From positions 372,001-436,000 of the forward strand of contig NZ_JARZAE010000004.1 in the NCBI RefSeq assembly GCF_029892095.1: 64,000 nucleotides of DNA. Reading direction: 5' to 3'. The notes beneath the pieces are model-generated. The model saw nothing but the letters and a program-made list of their open reading frames with translations. It had not been told where the DNA came from and made no database searches. Of the stretch, positions 31,363 through 42,083 are shown piece after piece. The stretch comes from Kitasatospora sp. MAP12-44. Lineage in GTDB: Bacteria; Actinomycetota; Actinomycetes; Streptomycetales; Streptomycetaceae. Numbering within the stretch: position 1 is the first letter of the stretch; every line of letters begins with the position of its first letter. The position numbers and the translations under genes are program-made.

Positions 31363-31689
31363 ATGATCACGGTGTGCCGGATCGAAGACCTGCCCCCGGG
31401 CGAGGCGCTCCGGGTGACCGACGGTGTACCGGCACCGGTCGCCCTCTTCAACGCCGACGGTGTCGTCTACGCCGTCGACGACACCTGCACCCACCAGGAC
31501 GCCTCGCTCGCCGACGGCTGGCTGGAGGGCTGCTTCGTCGAATGCCCGCTGCACGCGGCCTCGTTCGACCTGCGCACCGGGCGGCCGACCTGCCTGCCGG
31601 CCAAGACGCCGTTGCAGACCCACCGGGTCACCGTCCAGGACGGGTACGTCCTGCTGCACGTCACGGCCGGCGAACCGGCCACCCCATGA
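31363..31689 (+). CDS. Rieske-type [2Fe-2S] ferredoxin
   Basis: 108 aa from the ATG at 31363 (MITVCRIEDLPPGEA) after CGGGAGG. Cluster ligands are C42-x-H44 and C61-x2-H64 (CTHQDASLADG, CPLHAASFDLRTG). It resembles the small ferredoxins of ring-hydroxylating dioxygenases. In this cluster it may pass electrons to the Rieske oxygenase at 23587, but no matching ferredoxin reductase is seen. Confidence 0.88.
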   Translation: MITVCRIEDLPPGEALRVTDGVPAPVALFNADGVVYAVDDTCTHQDASLADGWLEGCFVECPLHAASFDLRTGRPTCLPAKTPLQTHRVTVQDGYVLLHVTAGEPATP

Positions 31690-31716
31690 GACGAGTTGCC
31701 TTGGATATTGAGATAG

Positions 31717-33135
<1,419 letters not shown>

Positions 33136-33154
33136 CCTCAGCCGACCCGGAATT

Positions 33155-33210
33155 CGGCTTTGTCGAAACGGCCCGTCCGAGAAGTCGGACGGGCCGTTTC
33201 TGCAAAGCCG
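33155..33210. terminator. strong hairpin after gdhA
   Basis: A 16-base perfect stem (33165-33180 with 33185-33200, loop GAAG) is extended by a second 8-base stem (CGGCTTTG / CAAAGCCG) outside a two-base bulge. It ends 20 bases after the gdhA stop and has no other use in sight, so it is a rho-independent-type terminator. Confidence 0.85.
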
Positions 33211-33412
33211 GTGTCAGAAGAGCTCCACCCAGTACGGATACGCGTATGCAATCCATCTGCTCGACGGCTCACCCAAAAGAGTGACGATTCCCAGCCCGGT
33301 CCGTGCGGCGTCTCGGCCGCGGCGAAAAACGCTTGGACTCCTCGGCCGCCCGCGCGGAAGACTTCGGCTCCTGGCTTCCTCGCATACCGCCGCACGAGAA
33401 CCCGAGGTTGGG

Positions 33413-35233
33413 ATGGGATCGTCTGAATCACCTCAGGGCTCGACCGGCCGGACCTCGATGCTCCTCGCACTTCGCTCCTACGGACGGGAGTTGGCCCGAT
33501 CGCCGCGGCTGGCACTGCCGGCCATGCTGCTGCCCGCGCTGGGCAACATCGGCATCGCCTACATCGCGCCACTGATCGTCGCCAAGCTCGTCGGTCGCAT
33601 CGCCGCCGATGCCCATGTCGGTATCGGCACCATGCTGCCCTACGTACTGGCCTTCGCCGGTTCCCTGCTGGTCGCGGAGACCTTGTGGCGCCTCGGCCTG
33701 CACTGCATCAACCGCCTTGAAGCCCGCGGCATCGAGCACCTGTACGTGATCGGGATGGACGAGCTGTTCGCCAAGGACTCCGCGTTCTTCCACGACAACT
33801 TCGCCGGATCGCTGACCAAACGGGTCCTGAGCTTCGCCTCGCGCTTCGAGGACTTCGTGGACACGCTGACTTTCTCAGTCGTGGCCAACTTCGTGCCCCT
33901 GCTGTTCGGATCTGTGGTGCTGTGGCAGTACCAACCGCTGCTCGTCGTCGGACTGCTGGCGATGATCGGGCTGACCGCCGCGTGCGTGACGCCCCTGATC
34001 CGGCGCCGCCAGCAACTGGTGGACCAGCGCGAGGAGGCGGTCGCCCGGGTGGCCGGCCACGTCGCCGACAGCCTCGTGAACATGGACACCGTCCGGGCGT
34101 TCGCGGCCGAGGAGCGCGAGGCCGCCGAGCACCGCTCCCGCGTCGCATGGTCGCGCCAACTGACGCTGCGTTCCTGGGACTACAACAACCTGCGCATCGA
34201 CACGCTGGTCGCGCCGATGTCCGTGCTGACGAACGCACTGGGCCTGCTGCTCGCGGTCACGCTCGGCGGGGGCCGGCACGGCGTGGAGGCGGTGATCGTC
34301 GCCTTCACGTACTACAGCAGCGCGACGCGGATCATGTTCGAGTTCAGCCAGATCTACCGCCGGCTGGAGAGCTCGATGACGGAGGCCGCGCAGTTCACCG
34401 AGCTGCTGCTGACGCCGCCGACCGTACGCGACCCGGCCTCGCCGGAACCGCTGCGGTTGCGGGCCGCCGACGTCCACTTCGAGCAGGTGACCTTCGCCCA
34501 CGCCGGCGCCGAGCCGATCTTCGAGGGCCTCGACCTGGCCGTGCCCAGCGGGGCCAAGATCGGCCTCGTCGGCCGGTCCGGCGGGGGCAAGACCACGCTC
34601 ACCCGGCTGCTGCTGCGGATGACGGACATCGACGCCGGTCGCATCCTGATCGGGGGTCAGGACATCAGCAGGCTGCGCCAGGCCGACCTGCGCGGCCAGA
34701 TCGCCTACGTGCCGCAGGATCCGGCGATGTTCCACCGCACGCTGCGCGAGAACATCGCATTCGCCCGGCCGGACGCCACCGACGCCGAGATCCGCCGGGC
34801 GGCAGAGGCAGCGCACGTCACCGAGTTCGCCGACGCGCTGCCGGACGGCTTCGACACCATGGTGGGCGAGCGCGGCGTCAAACTCTCCGGCGGACAGCGC
34901 CAACGGGTCGCCCTCGCCCGCGCGATCCTGCGCGACGCACCCATCCTGCTGCTGGACGAGGCGACCAGCGCCCTGGACTCCGAGAGCGAGGTCCTGGTCC
35001 AGGAGGCCCTGTGGCGACTCATGGAGGGGCGCACGGCCCTCGTCGTGGCGCACAGGCTGAGCACCGTCGCCACGATGGACCGGCTCGTCGTCCTCGACCG
35101 CGGCCGGATCCTCGAACAGGGCACCCACCAGGAACTCCTCACCGCGGACGGCGCCTACGCCAAGCTGTGGCAACACCAGTCCGGCGGCTTCCTGGACAAG
35201 ACCTGTTCGCCTACCCATTTGCTGACAAGCTGA
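33413..35233 (+). CDS. ABC transporter, fused permease/ATPase
   Basis: 606 aa from the ATG at 33413 (MGSSESPQGS) after GAGG. The N-terminal membrane domain has about six helices (LALPAMLLPALGNIGIAYIA onward). The ATPase domain has Walker A GRSGGGKTT, signature LSGGQRQR, Walker B ILLLDEATSALD and the H-loop VAHRLST. It is a half-transporter that should dimerise and export a lipid, peptide or drug. No obvious partner lies next to it. The last residues (CSPTHLLTS) look non-conserved and may be altered at the junction with the following remnant region. Confidence 0.9.
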   Translation: MGSSESPQGSTGRTSMLLALRSYGRELARSPRLALPAMLLPALGNIGIAYIAPLIVAKLVGRIAADAHVGIGTMLPYVLAFAGSLLVAETLWRLGLHCINRLEARGIEHLYVIGMDELFAKDSAFFHDNFAGSLTKRVLSFASRFEDFVDTLTFSVVANFVPLLFGSVVLWQYQPLLVVGLLAMIGLTAACVTPLIRRRQQLVDQREEAVARVAGHVADSLVNMDTVRAFAAEEREAAEHRSRVAWSRQLTLRSWDYNNLRIDTLVAPMSVLTNALGLLLAVTLGGGRHGVEAVIVAFTYYSSATRIMFEFSQIYRRLESSMTEAAQFTELLLTPPTVRDPASPEPLRLRAADVHFEQVTFAHAGAEPIFEGLDLAVPSGAKIGLVGRSGGGKTTLTRLLLRMTDIDAGRILIGGQDISRLRQADLRGQIAYVPQDPAMFHRTLRENIAFARPDATDAEIRRAAEAAHVTEFADALPDGFDTMVGERGVKLSGGQRQRVALARAILRDAPILLLDEATSALDSESEVLVQEALWRLMEGRTALVVAHRLSTVATMDRLVVLDRGRILEQGTHQELLTADGAYAKLWQHQSGGFLDKTCSPTHLLTS

Positions 35234-35266
35234 GGACAGCAAAGCCCAAGGGAGCCAGCAGGCTAC

Positions 35267-35509
35267 TTGCGCCGGGTCACTGCCGAACCGCAGGCTGGTG
35301 AGGATGGGGACGACAGTCTTCGGGAGATGCCGGTGCTCGCCACGGCCACCGGGCCGGTCAACCTCGAGCGGTGTCCCCCGGTGGAAGCCCTGCTTTGGTC
35401 GCGCGCCTGGCTGCGCCGCCTCCCCCGAGCGACGGCAAGCGGGATGCGTGACGGCCGCCCCTTCGCCTCGCCATTCCACTGGGCCGCGTTCGCCGCCTGG
35501 GGAATGTAA
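35267..35509 (+). pseudogene. C-terminal remnant of a CHAT-domain-like protein
   Basis: The frame reads EMPVLATATGPVNLERCPPV, ALLWSRAWLRRLPRATASG and RDGRPFASPFHWAAFAAWG. CHAT (caspase-like) peptidase domains end with an ALxxAQxWLR helix and a HPxxWAAFxLxG motif, which this matches. The catalytic His/Cys part is absent, so only the tail remains. It lies between the ABC gene and the lower-GC accessory genes. Identification is from motif memory, so moderate. Confidence 0.5.
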
Positions 35510-35526
35510 GCGCCCAAGCCACCCCT

Positions 35527-35538
35527 TAGGCTCACCAT
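35527..35538 (+). promoter_or_regulatory. leaderless-type -10 element
   Basis: TAGGCT (TANNNT type) is followed by only six bases before the ATG at 35539, and no Shine-Dalgarno sequence is present. This spacing is the hallmark of leaderless transcripts in actinobacteria. Confidence 0.55.
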
Positions 35539-37281
35539 ATGACCTCATCAGAAGTGGCAGAAGCAGCCTCCCCATGCTCATCGCTCGCCCTGCTAACCCT
35601 CCCCTTCTCGTTCACTCAAGCGGATCACCTGCTGGATACTGATGGCCTGATAAAGGCTGCGACACTTCGAGGCTACGACATCGATCTGACACTCCTCCAG
35701 GAACTTCACAGCAGACGGCTACTCCTTCCACTCTACCGGGTCAGCGATACTCCATCGGAAGGCCGGAGAATCCTCGCTCATGCCAAATTTCTCGGAACTA
35801 ATACAAGAGGCTGGGTGCTTGAAGCAGCCTTGGAGGGGAAAGTTCGCGACCCTCTCAATGAGGGCTACTCTGCGACCTGGCCCTACCAGCGACCCGACAA
35901 TCAGGGCGTACATGAATGGTGGAATGGCTTCGCCTACTCCGAATGGCAGATACTAGATTTTTCGGATGCACTTAATGAACTTGAGTTCATTCGACAAGGA
36001 TTTGCGCACAATTACCACGCTCGCATGCCAAGAAAGCGATCAAGAGCCCAAGCCCTCGCGGCTCTGGCACCTCGGTATCTACCCGGAATCCTGGGAACGT
36101 CTAGCGTCCCACCTGGCACATCGAGTGAGGATCTATGGCGATTCCGATCATCATCTGACGTATCTGAGCTGCTCCAGCTTGCAGGATTTACTAAAGTTGA
36201 TCTACTAGAACAAGCGGAGCGACTTCTCACCTTGGCTCACATGAGGGACCCGCTGAAGGCGTGGCTTCCTCTGCTGCGTCATGCGAGCTACACGGGATGG
36301 TCCGAACTGAGGGGGGTGCCGCTCGACTGCATGTGGCACCGGATCGCCGCTGAGATCCTCCTGCGAGCCCATGAGGATCTGGCGGCAACGGGCCAGCTCG
36401 CATCATTGCCCGATATTTCAGGCTTGAACGCTTGGACACCTCTTCACGATCGCCTTTCCGCTCGACACGATGACGCAGAATCACTGGAGCGAGCACTCGG
36501 CAGCTTTGGCCTGTCACCTCATCCTCGGGTTCTGCTGCTGGTCGAGGGCGAGACCGAGCTTTATCACATACCTCGGCTATTGGCGGAGTTTGGTCTCGGC
36601 CGGACAGAGCACGTCAGAGTGCAACGCACCAAGGGATCGAAGATCAGCCCTTTGCTGATTGCTCGATATAACATCTCACCACGCATCGGGAGACGCTTGC
36701 AGAGCTGCTGGCTGCTGGACGCCACCCCTACGGCGCTTGTGGTGGCAATGGATGCTGAGAACAAGTGGGCAACCGAAGCGCGGCGTTCAGATGAAACTAG
36801 AAAGCTGCAGAATGCCATTCGCGAAGAGGTTCAGTGGCAGGGAGCTGATATATCACAAGAGGATCTTGACTTCCTCGTCCGGGTGCGCGTCTGGGGTGAA
36901 GATAAGTACGAACTCGCCAACTTCACAGATGACGAGCTAGTGCCTCAGATCAGAACAATCGCCGAGCGCAAGGAACGAGGTGCGGAACGAGACTCCTGGG
37001 AGCAGGAGCTTCGAGCGCATCTCTCCGAAGCACGAGAAAAGCATCAGGACATCAAGATTCCACTGGGAAAGATGCGCCTCGGTGACCCCAAAGTCGAACT
37101 CGCTCAGCTGCTGTGGCCAGTCCTTCTAGCCAAGTGCGAGCGACAACTAGCCGATGGGGAGATTATCACTCCAGTGCTCGAGGTCATACAGGAGGTGCGT
37201 GAGGTCGTAACACGTCTTTCGGCCAGCGGATACGCTCTCAAGGTCCCCGCCCACTACGACCAGGGCCCATCTGACCAGTGA
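35539..37281 (+). CDS. TOPRIM-like accessory protein, possible defence gene
   Basis: 580 aa, codons visibly richer in A/T than the neighbours. The N-terminal 320 residues are helical and not recognised. From about residue 328, PRVLLLVEGETELYHIPRLL has the TOPRIM-type Glu motif (VEGETE, 335-340), followed by VVAMDAENKW (DAE at 405-407) and EDKYELANFTDDELV. This order resembles the TOPRIM part of OLD-like nucleases, but no N-terminal ATPase P-loop is seen. No signal or membrane segment. With the nuclease-like gene downstream it may form an anti-phage unit. Function is not established. Confidence 0.7.
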   Translation: MTSSEVAEAASPCSSLALLTLPFSFTQADHLLDTDGLIKAATLRGYDIDLTLLQELHSRRLLLPLYRVSDTPSEGRRILAHAKFLGTNTRGWVLEAALEGKVRDPLNEGYSATWPYQRPDNQGVHEWWNGFAYSEWQILDFSDALNELEFIRQGFAHNYHARMPRKRSRAQALAALAPRYLPGILGTSSVPPGTSSEDLWRFRSSSDVSELLQLAGFTKVDLLEQAERLLTLAHMRDPLKAWLPLLRHASYTGWSELRGVPLDCMWHRIAAEILLRAHEDLAATGQLASLPDISGLNAWTPLHDRLSARHDDAESLERALGSFGLSPHPRVLLLVEGETELYHIPRLLAEFGLGRTEHVRVQRTKGSKISPLLIARYNISPRIGRRLQSCWLLDATPTALVVAMDAENKWATEARRSDETRKLQNAIREEVQWQGADISQEDLDFLVRVRVWGEDKYELANFTDDELVPQIRTIAERKERGAERDSWEQELRAHLSEAREKHQDIKIPLGKMRLGDPKVELAQLLWPVLLAKCERQLADGEIITPVLEVIQEVREVVTRLSASGYALKVPAHYDQGPSDQ

Positions 37282-37680
37282 TCAACTTGCGGGTTTCGCA
37301 GAGTCAGAGGATCGCCGGCCACAGCTATGCCGGCCCAGTCTCCACGCCCGGCCCTCCCCCGCAGCCCCACTCAAGTTGCGAGGCCCACCGACTGCAGGAC
37401 AGCAGGTGGCCTCGATGCCGTTCACACCCACCTACACGAACTCAAGCGGTGGTGCGAACGCCTGCGATCCTGACTGGCAGCCACCGCCCCGCAGCCCTGC
37501 CTCCCAACTGGAGGGCTGGGAGCTCGGGGCGAGGCCGCAGCACTTCGGCGACCTACCCCAGTAGCGCACCTGTTCGGTCGGATGCTGCTTAGCCCGCGCC
37601 ACGTCACGGGCATGCGCCGGTCGGCGGCTGGGTAGGACGTTGGCTGGCACCGCTCGGCCGGCCAGACATCTGGGGGAACC
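37282..37680. other. intergenic stretch between accessory genes
   Basis: About 400 bases with host-like GC, unlike the flanking genes. No convincing gene; short frames have poor composition. It ends with GGGGGAACC, a good ribosome site for the gene at 37681, and probably holds that gene's promoter. Confidence 0.4.
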
Positions 37681-39168
37681 ATGCGCGTATCGGAGTATTA
37701 CAACCTCGGACGGACGCAGCCCGCGCTGGACTTTGTCGATATCGACATCACCGAGGACACTCCGGTATACATCGACCCGAGCGCCATAAAGAATCTCTCA
37801 GACGAGTGGGCGACACAGTGTCTGAACATGCTGAGCACATTCTTCGATAGCGTTCTTGACGCTATCAATAACGACGATCAGGACAGAGTCAAGAATCTCC
37901 TTATTCGACTCCAAGAGCCGAACGAGACTCATTTTGGACTTTCGAAGGGAAAATCTCGAGGACGCGGCCTGGGGCCGTATCTGATTCAGAAGCTCTGCAA
38001 TAATCTGACGCTTAGCCGAGCAGCCAAGACGGGGATGCTTGAGGATCTCGAAGACACTGCGCTCTTCATCGAGGGAGTCGGGAAAGATATCGTCTCCGAC
38101 CTCACTACCAATGTTATTCGCGGCATGCTCGTGACCTACACTCAGTCAGTCGCACTCATGTACGGCATCCCACTGGAGGAGGGTGTTTACAGTGGTCTAG
38201 CTTGGGATCCCTTTCGTCGGGAATGGGATGGAACATTTACGCGCCTTCCTATTGCGGACGGCAACCCGCTGCTACTCGTTCCCAAGGTCATCGTCAGGTA
38301 CGACCTGCACCTCACCAAGGAGGAGTACTTTCGGAATTACCTGGCTCCAGCCATGCAGAGCGAGGAGCTGGATAAGCCTGGCAGCAAACTGGTCAAGACC
38401 CTCAAGGATGGCCAGAAGGTCGTACAGAAGAAGGATGTCGAGCAGGAATACGGCGGCGGGAAGGAGATAATTGCGAGCCACTCGTTCGCGCGCCCGGAAG
38501 TATTTCAGTCATACAAAGAGGGCAAGCGCCTGAATCCGTCGAAGCCACTGACGCACGACCAAATCAGTGCAGCGACGCAGACACCAAGAATCGACCTCGA
38601 CGCTCTGCTGCACGAAGTGCTGACCATACCTCCGGGACCTGAAGGTGCATCTGCGTACCACAGGGCAGTAGAGTCCCTCCTTTCAGCCCTGTTCTATCCA
38701 GCGCTATCCCAGCCTGTTATCGAGTTCCCAATCGATCAAGGGCGAAAGCGAGTCGACATTACCTATACAAACATGGCCGACTCGGGATTCTTCGGATGGC
38801 TTCAGCGGCAACGCCATCAGTGCTCCTACGTATTCGTCGAGTGCAAGAACTACAAGGCGGACCTCGGAAATCCAGAACTCGATCAGATCACCGGGCGATT
38901 CTCCCATTTGCGAGGGCAAGTCGGCCTCATCCTCTGCCGCTCGCTCCAGGATAAGCCACTATTCATCGCGCGCTGCCGAGACGTGGCTTTGGCCTCGAGG
39001 GGATTCGTACTCGCGCTGGACGACGAAGATCTTCGGGCGCTGGTCAACGAGGAAAAAATGGCATCACAGCCCGTCAATGACCAGCCCACTGGCGAGGGAC
39101 CAGAAGGCAGCCCTCAGCCCTCCGAGTTCAGGACATTGTTCGAGAGGTTCCGACAGCTTGTCAGCTGA
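37681..39168 (+). CDS. PD-(D/E)XK nuclease-like accessory protein
   Basis: 495 aa, lower-GC codon use like its upstream neighbour. N-terminal 300 residues are unrecognised (starts MRVSEYYNLGRTQPALDFVD). The C-terminal third has a restriction-endonuclease-like core: YHRAVESLLSALF (E331), RKRVDITY (D359) and VFVECKNYKAD (E387-x-K389), then QVGLILCRS. These fit the E...D...ExK pattern of metal-dependent nucleases. A strong GGGGGA ribosome site precedes it. Probably a defence or restriction enzyme, with no methyltransferase nearby. Confidence 0.72.
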   Translation: MRVSEYYNLGRTQPALDFVDIDITEDTPVYIDPSAIKNLSDEWATQCLNMLSTFFDSVLDAINNDDQDRVKNLLIRLQEPNETHFGLSKGKSRGRGLGPYLIQKLCNNLTLSRAAKTGMLEDLEDTALFIEGVGKDIVSDLTTNVIRGMLVTYTQSVALMYGIPLEEGVYSGLAWDPFRREWDGTFTRLPIADGNPLLLVPKVIVRYDLHLTKEEYFRNYLAPAMQSEELDKPGSKLVKTLKDGQKVVQKKDVEQEYGGGKEIIASHSFARPEVFQSYKEGKRLNPSKPLTHDQISAATQTPRIDLDALLHEVLTIPPGPEGASAYHRAVESLLSALFYPALSQPVIEFPIDQGRKRVDITYTNMADSGFFGWLQRQRHQCSYVFVECKNYKADLGNPELDQITGRFSHLRGQVGLILCRSLQDKPLFIARCRDVALASRGFVLALDDEDLRALVNEEKMASQPVNDQPTGEGPEGSPQPSEFRTLFERFRQLVS

Positions 39169-39369
39169 CGCAACGCTTCGGACATGGCGAATAGCGCGCG
39201 ACCCGCCAGCGAGTGCATGGGATGAAGCCAGCAGTAGGCATCGCCTCAGCCATCCACAACTGGGGCGACGGCTCTGAAATCAGATGGATGGAGTGCACAT
39301 GGGTGGGCGGCCGCTGCTCAACCGCAGGCTGGATGGACTGGACAGGATGGTCTCAGCCCTGGGCCACCA

Positions 39370-39850
39370 CGGCCCGAGCACCCGCAGCGCTTCTACGGCC
39401 TCAGCTATGACCCCGACATCGAGCTCCCGGTCACCACCGAGGATCGCGCCGCCGCCCTCCTCGAACGCGGCGAGGAGGTGACCGCCTTCGAGCCGTTCTA
39501 CGACTCCTACGCGGCCTGCATCGCCATGACCGGCGCCACCCGAGTCCCCTGACGCTCCGTCCGCCGTCCTTCCAGCGCTGCGCGCCGCGATCACCCCGCG
39601 CACTTGCCTCCTGTTGCTCAACACCCAGGACAACCCGACCGGCATGGTCCTCACCCGACGAGCTTGCCACCATCGCGCAACTCACCTGTGACAACGACCT
39701 GCTGGTCATCACCAACGCCCACCACCCCATCGCCGCCCTGTCCGCATGCACGAGCGGATCGTCTGTGGCGGCCGACCCGTCGCAGGACTTGCGCCCCGGG
39801 CTTGCAGAGTGCGGGATCCGCAGCGGGGTGACTGTTTCTCGGCGCCCGCG
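39370..39850 (+). pseudogene. decayed class I/II aminotransferase
   Basis: Pieces of a PLP aminotransferase in different frames: RFYGLSYDPDIELPVTT and EVTAFEPFYDSYAACIAMTG up to a stop at 39550; then ALRAAITPRTCLLLLNTQDN with PTGMVLT (the NPTG motif); then DELATIAQLTCDNDLLVITN in another frame; then DLRPGLAECGI. The PLP-lysine segment is missing. The pieces resemble the DapC-like/KAT subgroup. Clearly non-functional. Confidence 0.6.
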
Positions 39851-39921
39851 CATCCATCACCCAGCTGCCGCCTCCACCCGCCGCCATCAGCGTCGAGCTC
39901 AAAGTCCGCGCGACGGGGTGC

Positions 39922-40457
39922 TCATGGTGGCCCGCCAACCCCTGCGGGTCGGCCCCGCAGGAGCCCCGGCGTGGTGCCGAGGCGGTTGTTTATCAGTGTG
40001 GTGAGCGTGATGCCGTTCTCGTAACCGACGTGGCGGCGACCACCTCCACCGAGAGGTCGGTGGTGCGCAACAGGTGTACCGCGTGGTCGAGCCGGATCCG
40101 TTGGGCGAAGCGGACCGGTGGAATGCCGAGCGCCCGCTGTACCGTGCGCTGGAGGGTGCGCTTGCTGACGCCGAGCGCGCTGGCCGCGTCGGCGAGGCAG
40201 AACGGGCGGTCGAGACGGTCCCGTAGGTGGCGTTCGAGGGCGCCGACGAGCGGATCGGTCCGGGCCAGGTGGGCAGGGATCGCGTAACTCGCTTGGCTGG
40301 GAAGGGAGTCCACGACCAGATAGCCGGCGGTGAGCTCGGCGAGTGCCGGGCTGTGGTCGTGGACCAGGGAGAGGGCCAGGTCGAGGTGGGCGAGGGAGGC
40401 TCCGCCAGTCGTCACCCCGGCCGCCGGCACGACCATGCACGACTCGGCGAGCTCCAC
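39922..40457 (-). pseudogene. AraC/GlxA-family regulator, 5'-truncated and frameshifted
   Basis: Only the C-terminal part is present: VVPAAGVTTGGASLAHLDLA, GYLVVDSLPSQASYAIPAHL, and the HTH LADAASALGVSKRTLQRTVQ with RIRLDHAVHLLRTTDLSVEVV. After VAA the frame shifts; VGYENGITLTTLINNRLGTT continues in the next frame to 39922. The N-terminal DJ-1/PfpI-like domain of GlxA-type regulators is missing. Confidence 0.65.
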
Positions 40458-40521
40458 CCGCGATCCAGACCATCACGGCCCCCAGGAGACAACTCCATTG
40501 GCGAGTCGCCCATGGGAGCTG

Positions 40522-42060
40522 CTACCGGGTGGCTGCTTGCCGGCGGAGGAGTTTCTTGTCGGGTTTGCCGGCGTCGGTGAGCGGGAGTGCGGGGAGGAAG
40601 GCGATGTGCGCCGGTTCGTGGAGGGGGCCTCGCCGGGTGCGGACCAGGCTGCGGAGCTCGTCCTCGTCGGGCCGTGCGCCCGGGGCGGGCACGACGACGG
40701 CGTGGACGCGTTCCACCTGGTTGCCGTCGGGGACGCCGAAGACCGCGCTCTGGCGGACCTCGGGGTGGGAGTTGAGCAGGTCCTCGACCTCGGAGGTGTA
40801 CACATGGCCGCCACCGGTGTTGATCAGGTCCTTCAGCCGGTCGACGATGTAGAGGTAGCCCTCGTCGTCCAGGTAGCCGAGGTCGCCGGTCCGCAGCCAG
40901 CCGTCCTTGAGGACCTCGGCGGTCAGCTCAGGCTGCTTCCAGTAGCCCAGCATCAGGCTGTCCGAGCTGACGCAGAGCTCGCCGCGCGCACCGGCCGGCA
41001 GGTCCCGGCCCGACTCGTCGCGGATCGCCACCCGGTAGCCGGGCGCGATCCGGCCGACCGAACGCAGCCGTTCGGGGCGGCTCGGATCGTGGTCAGCGGC
41101 GTCGAGGACGCTGACGATGCCTGCCTCGTGCTGCCCGTAGAGCTGCACCAGCACCGGGCCGAAACGCCGGATCGCGTCGGTGAGCCGGGCCGGTGATGCC
41201 TGGCAGCCGCCATAGGTGAGGCGGCGCAGGCTGCTGGTGTCGGTGTGCTCGGACCGTGGGTGATCCAGCAACTGGTAGAGCAGCGGCGGCATCAGGAACA
41301 CGTCGGTGATGCGTTCTTGTTCGATCGCCGCCAGGACGGTGCCCGCGTCGAAGTCGTCCAGCAGGACCGCACTGCCGCCGGCCCGCAGCACCTTGTCGGT
41401 CAGCTGTCCGGCAGCGTGGGCGAGGGTGGTGCAGACCAGCAGCCGCGGCGGGTGCGACGGGTCACCGTCCAGGTCGGGGCCGAACCGGCGGACCTGCCCG
41501 TAGCCGATGCATATCCCCTTGGAGTGGCCGGTGGTGCCGCCGGAGTGGCGGATGGTCCGTACGTCCGTCGACCGGGCCCGGCTCGGGAACGGGTCGGCCG
41601 GCTGGGCGGCGGCCAGCGCCAGCAGGTCGGTCCCCACCGCGCTGGGGCCGAGAACCAGGACGGCCCCGACGGGGGCCGTCTCGGTGATTTCGGCGGCCCG
41701 GCCCGCATGGTGGGGATCGACGATCAGCGCGTGCGTCTCGACATCGCGGACCATGACGGCCTGCGTCTGGGCCGGCAGCTTGCCGTAGAGCTGGTTGACC
41801 CGGCAGCCGACCAGGTTGGCGGCGTAGCGTGCGGCGATGACCTCCGGCAGGTTGGCGCTCAGCAGCGTGACGGTGTGGTGGCGGTCGATGCCCTGGGCGC
41901 GCAGGGCCCGCGCCAGGCGGTGGGTGAGGTCGCGAAGCTCCCCGGCGGTGGTGGCCCGTCCGTGGTGGAGCAGTACCTCCCGGTCGGGCGCGGCTCCCAA
42001 CACCTCCAGGATTTCGGTGACTTCGGTGACTTCGGTGCGGGTGGGCGCAGTGGCTGGCAT
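40522..42060 (-). CDS. acyl-AMP ligase / acyl-CoA synthetase
   Basis: 512 aa from the ATG at 42060 (MPATAPTRTEVTEVTEILEV), whose start carries a GTGACTTCG-type triplet of repeats. ANL motifs are HSGGTTGHSKGI, QLYGQHEAGIVS, LRTGDLGYLDDEGYLYIVDR and a C-terminal catalytic lysine (GKPDKKLLRR). It activates a carboxylic acid as adenylate and probably CoA ester. It is the last gene of a leftward operon with acyl-CoA dehydrogenase and dapD-like genes, so the acid is likely made or oxidised by them. Confidence 0.85.
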   Translation of the reverse strand: MPATAPTRTEVTEVTEILEVLGAAPDREVLLHHGRATTAGELRDLTHRLARALRAQGIDRHHTVTLLSANLPEVIAARYAANLVGCRVNQLYGKLPAQTQAVMVRDVETHALIVDPHHAGRAAEITETAPVGAVLVLGPSAVGTDLLALAAAQPADPFPSRARSTDVRTIRHSGGTTGHSKGICIGYGQVRRFGPDLDGDPSHPPRLLVCTTLAHAAGQLTDKVLRAGGSAVLLDDFDAGTVLAAIEQERITDVFLMPPLLYQLLDHPRSEHTDTSSLRRLTYGGCQASPARLTDAIRRFGPVLVQLYGQHEAGIVSVLDAADHDPSRPERLRSVGRIAPGYRVAIRDESGRDLPAGARGELCVSSDSLMLGYWKQPELTAEVLKDGWLRTGDLGYLDDEGYLYIVDRLKDLINTGGGHVYTSEVEDLLNSHPEVRQSAVFGVPDGNQVERVHAVVVPAPGARPDEDELRSLVRTRRGPLHEPAHIAFLPALPLTDAGKPDKKLLRRQAATR

Positions 42061-42083
42061 GTGCGGTTCCTTGGTGCCTCGGT

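Noticed and set aside
33138..33572. Minus-strand frame with repeated TARPTSRTGRF-like words, considered as a repeat protein.
   Set aside because: The repetition comes from the two arms of the gdhA terminator hairpin.
37282..37680. Small frames between the two accessory genes.
   Set aside because: Poor composition, overlapping on several strands, no ribosome sites.
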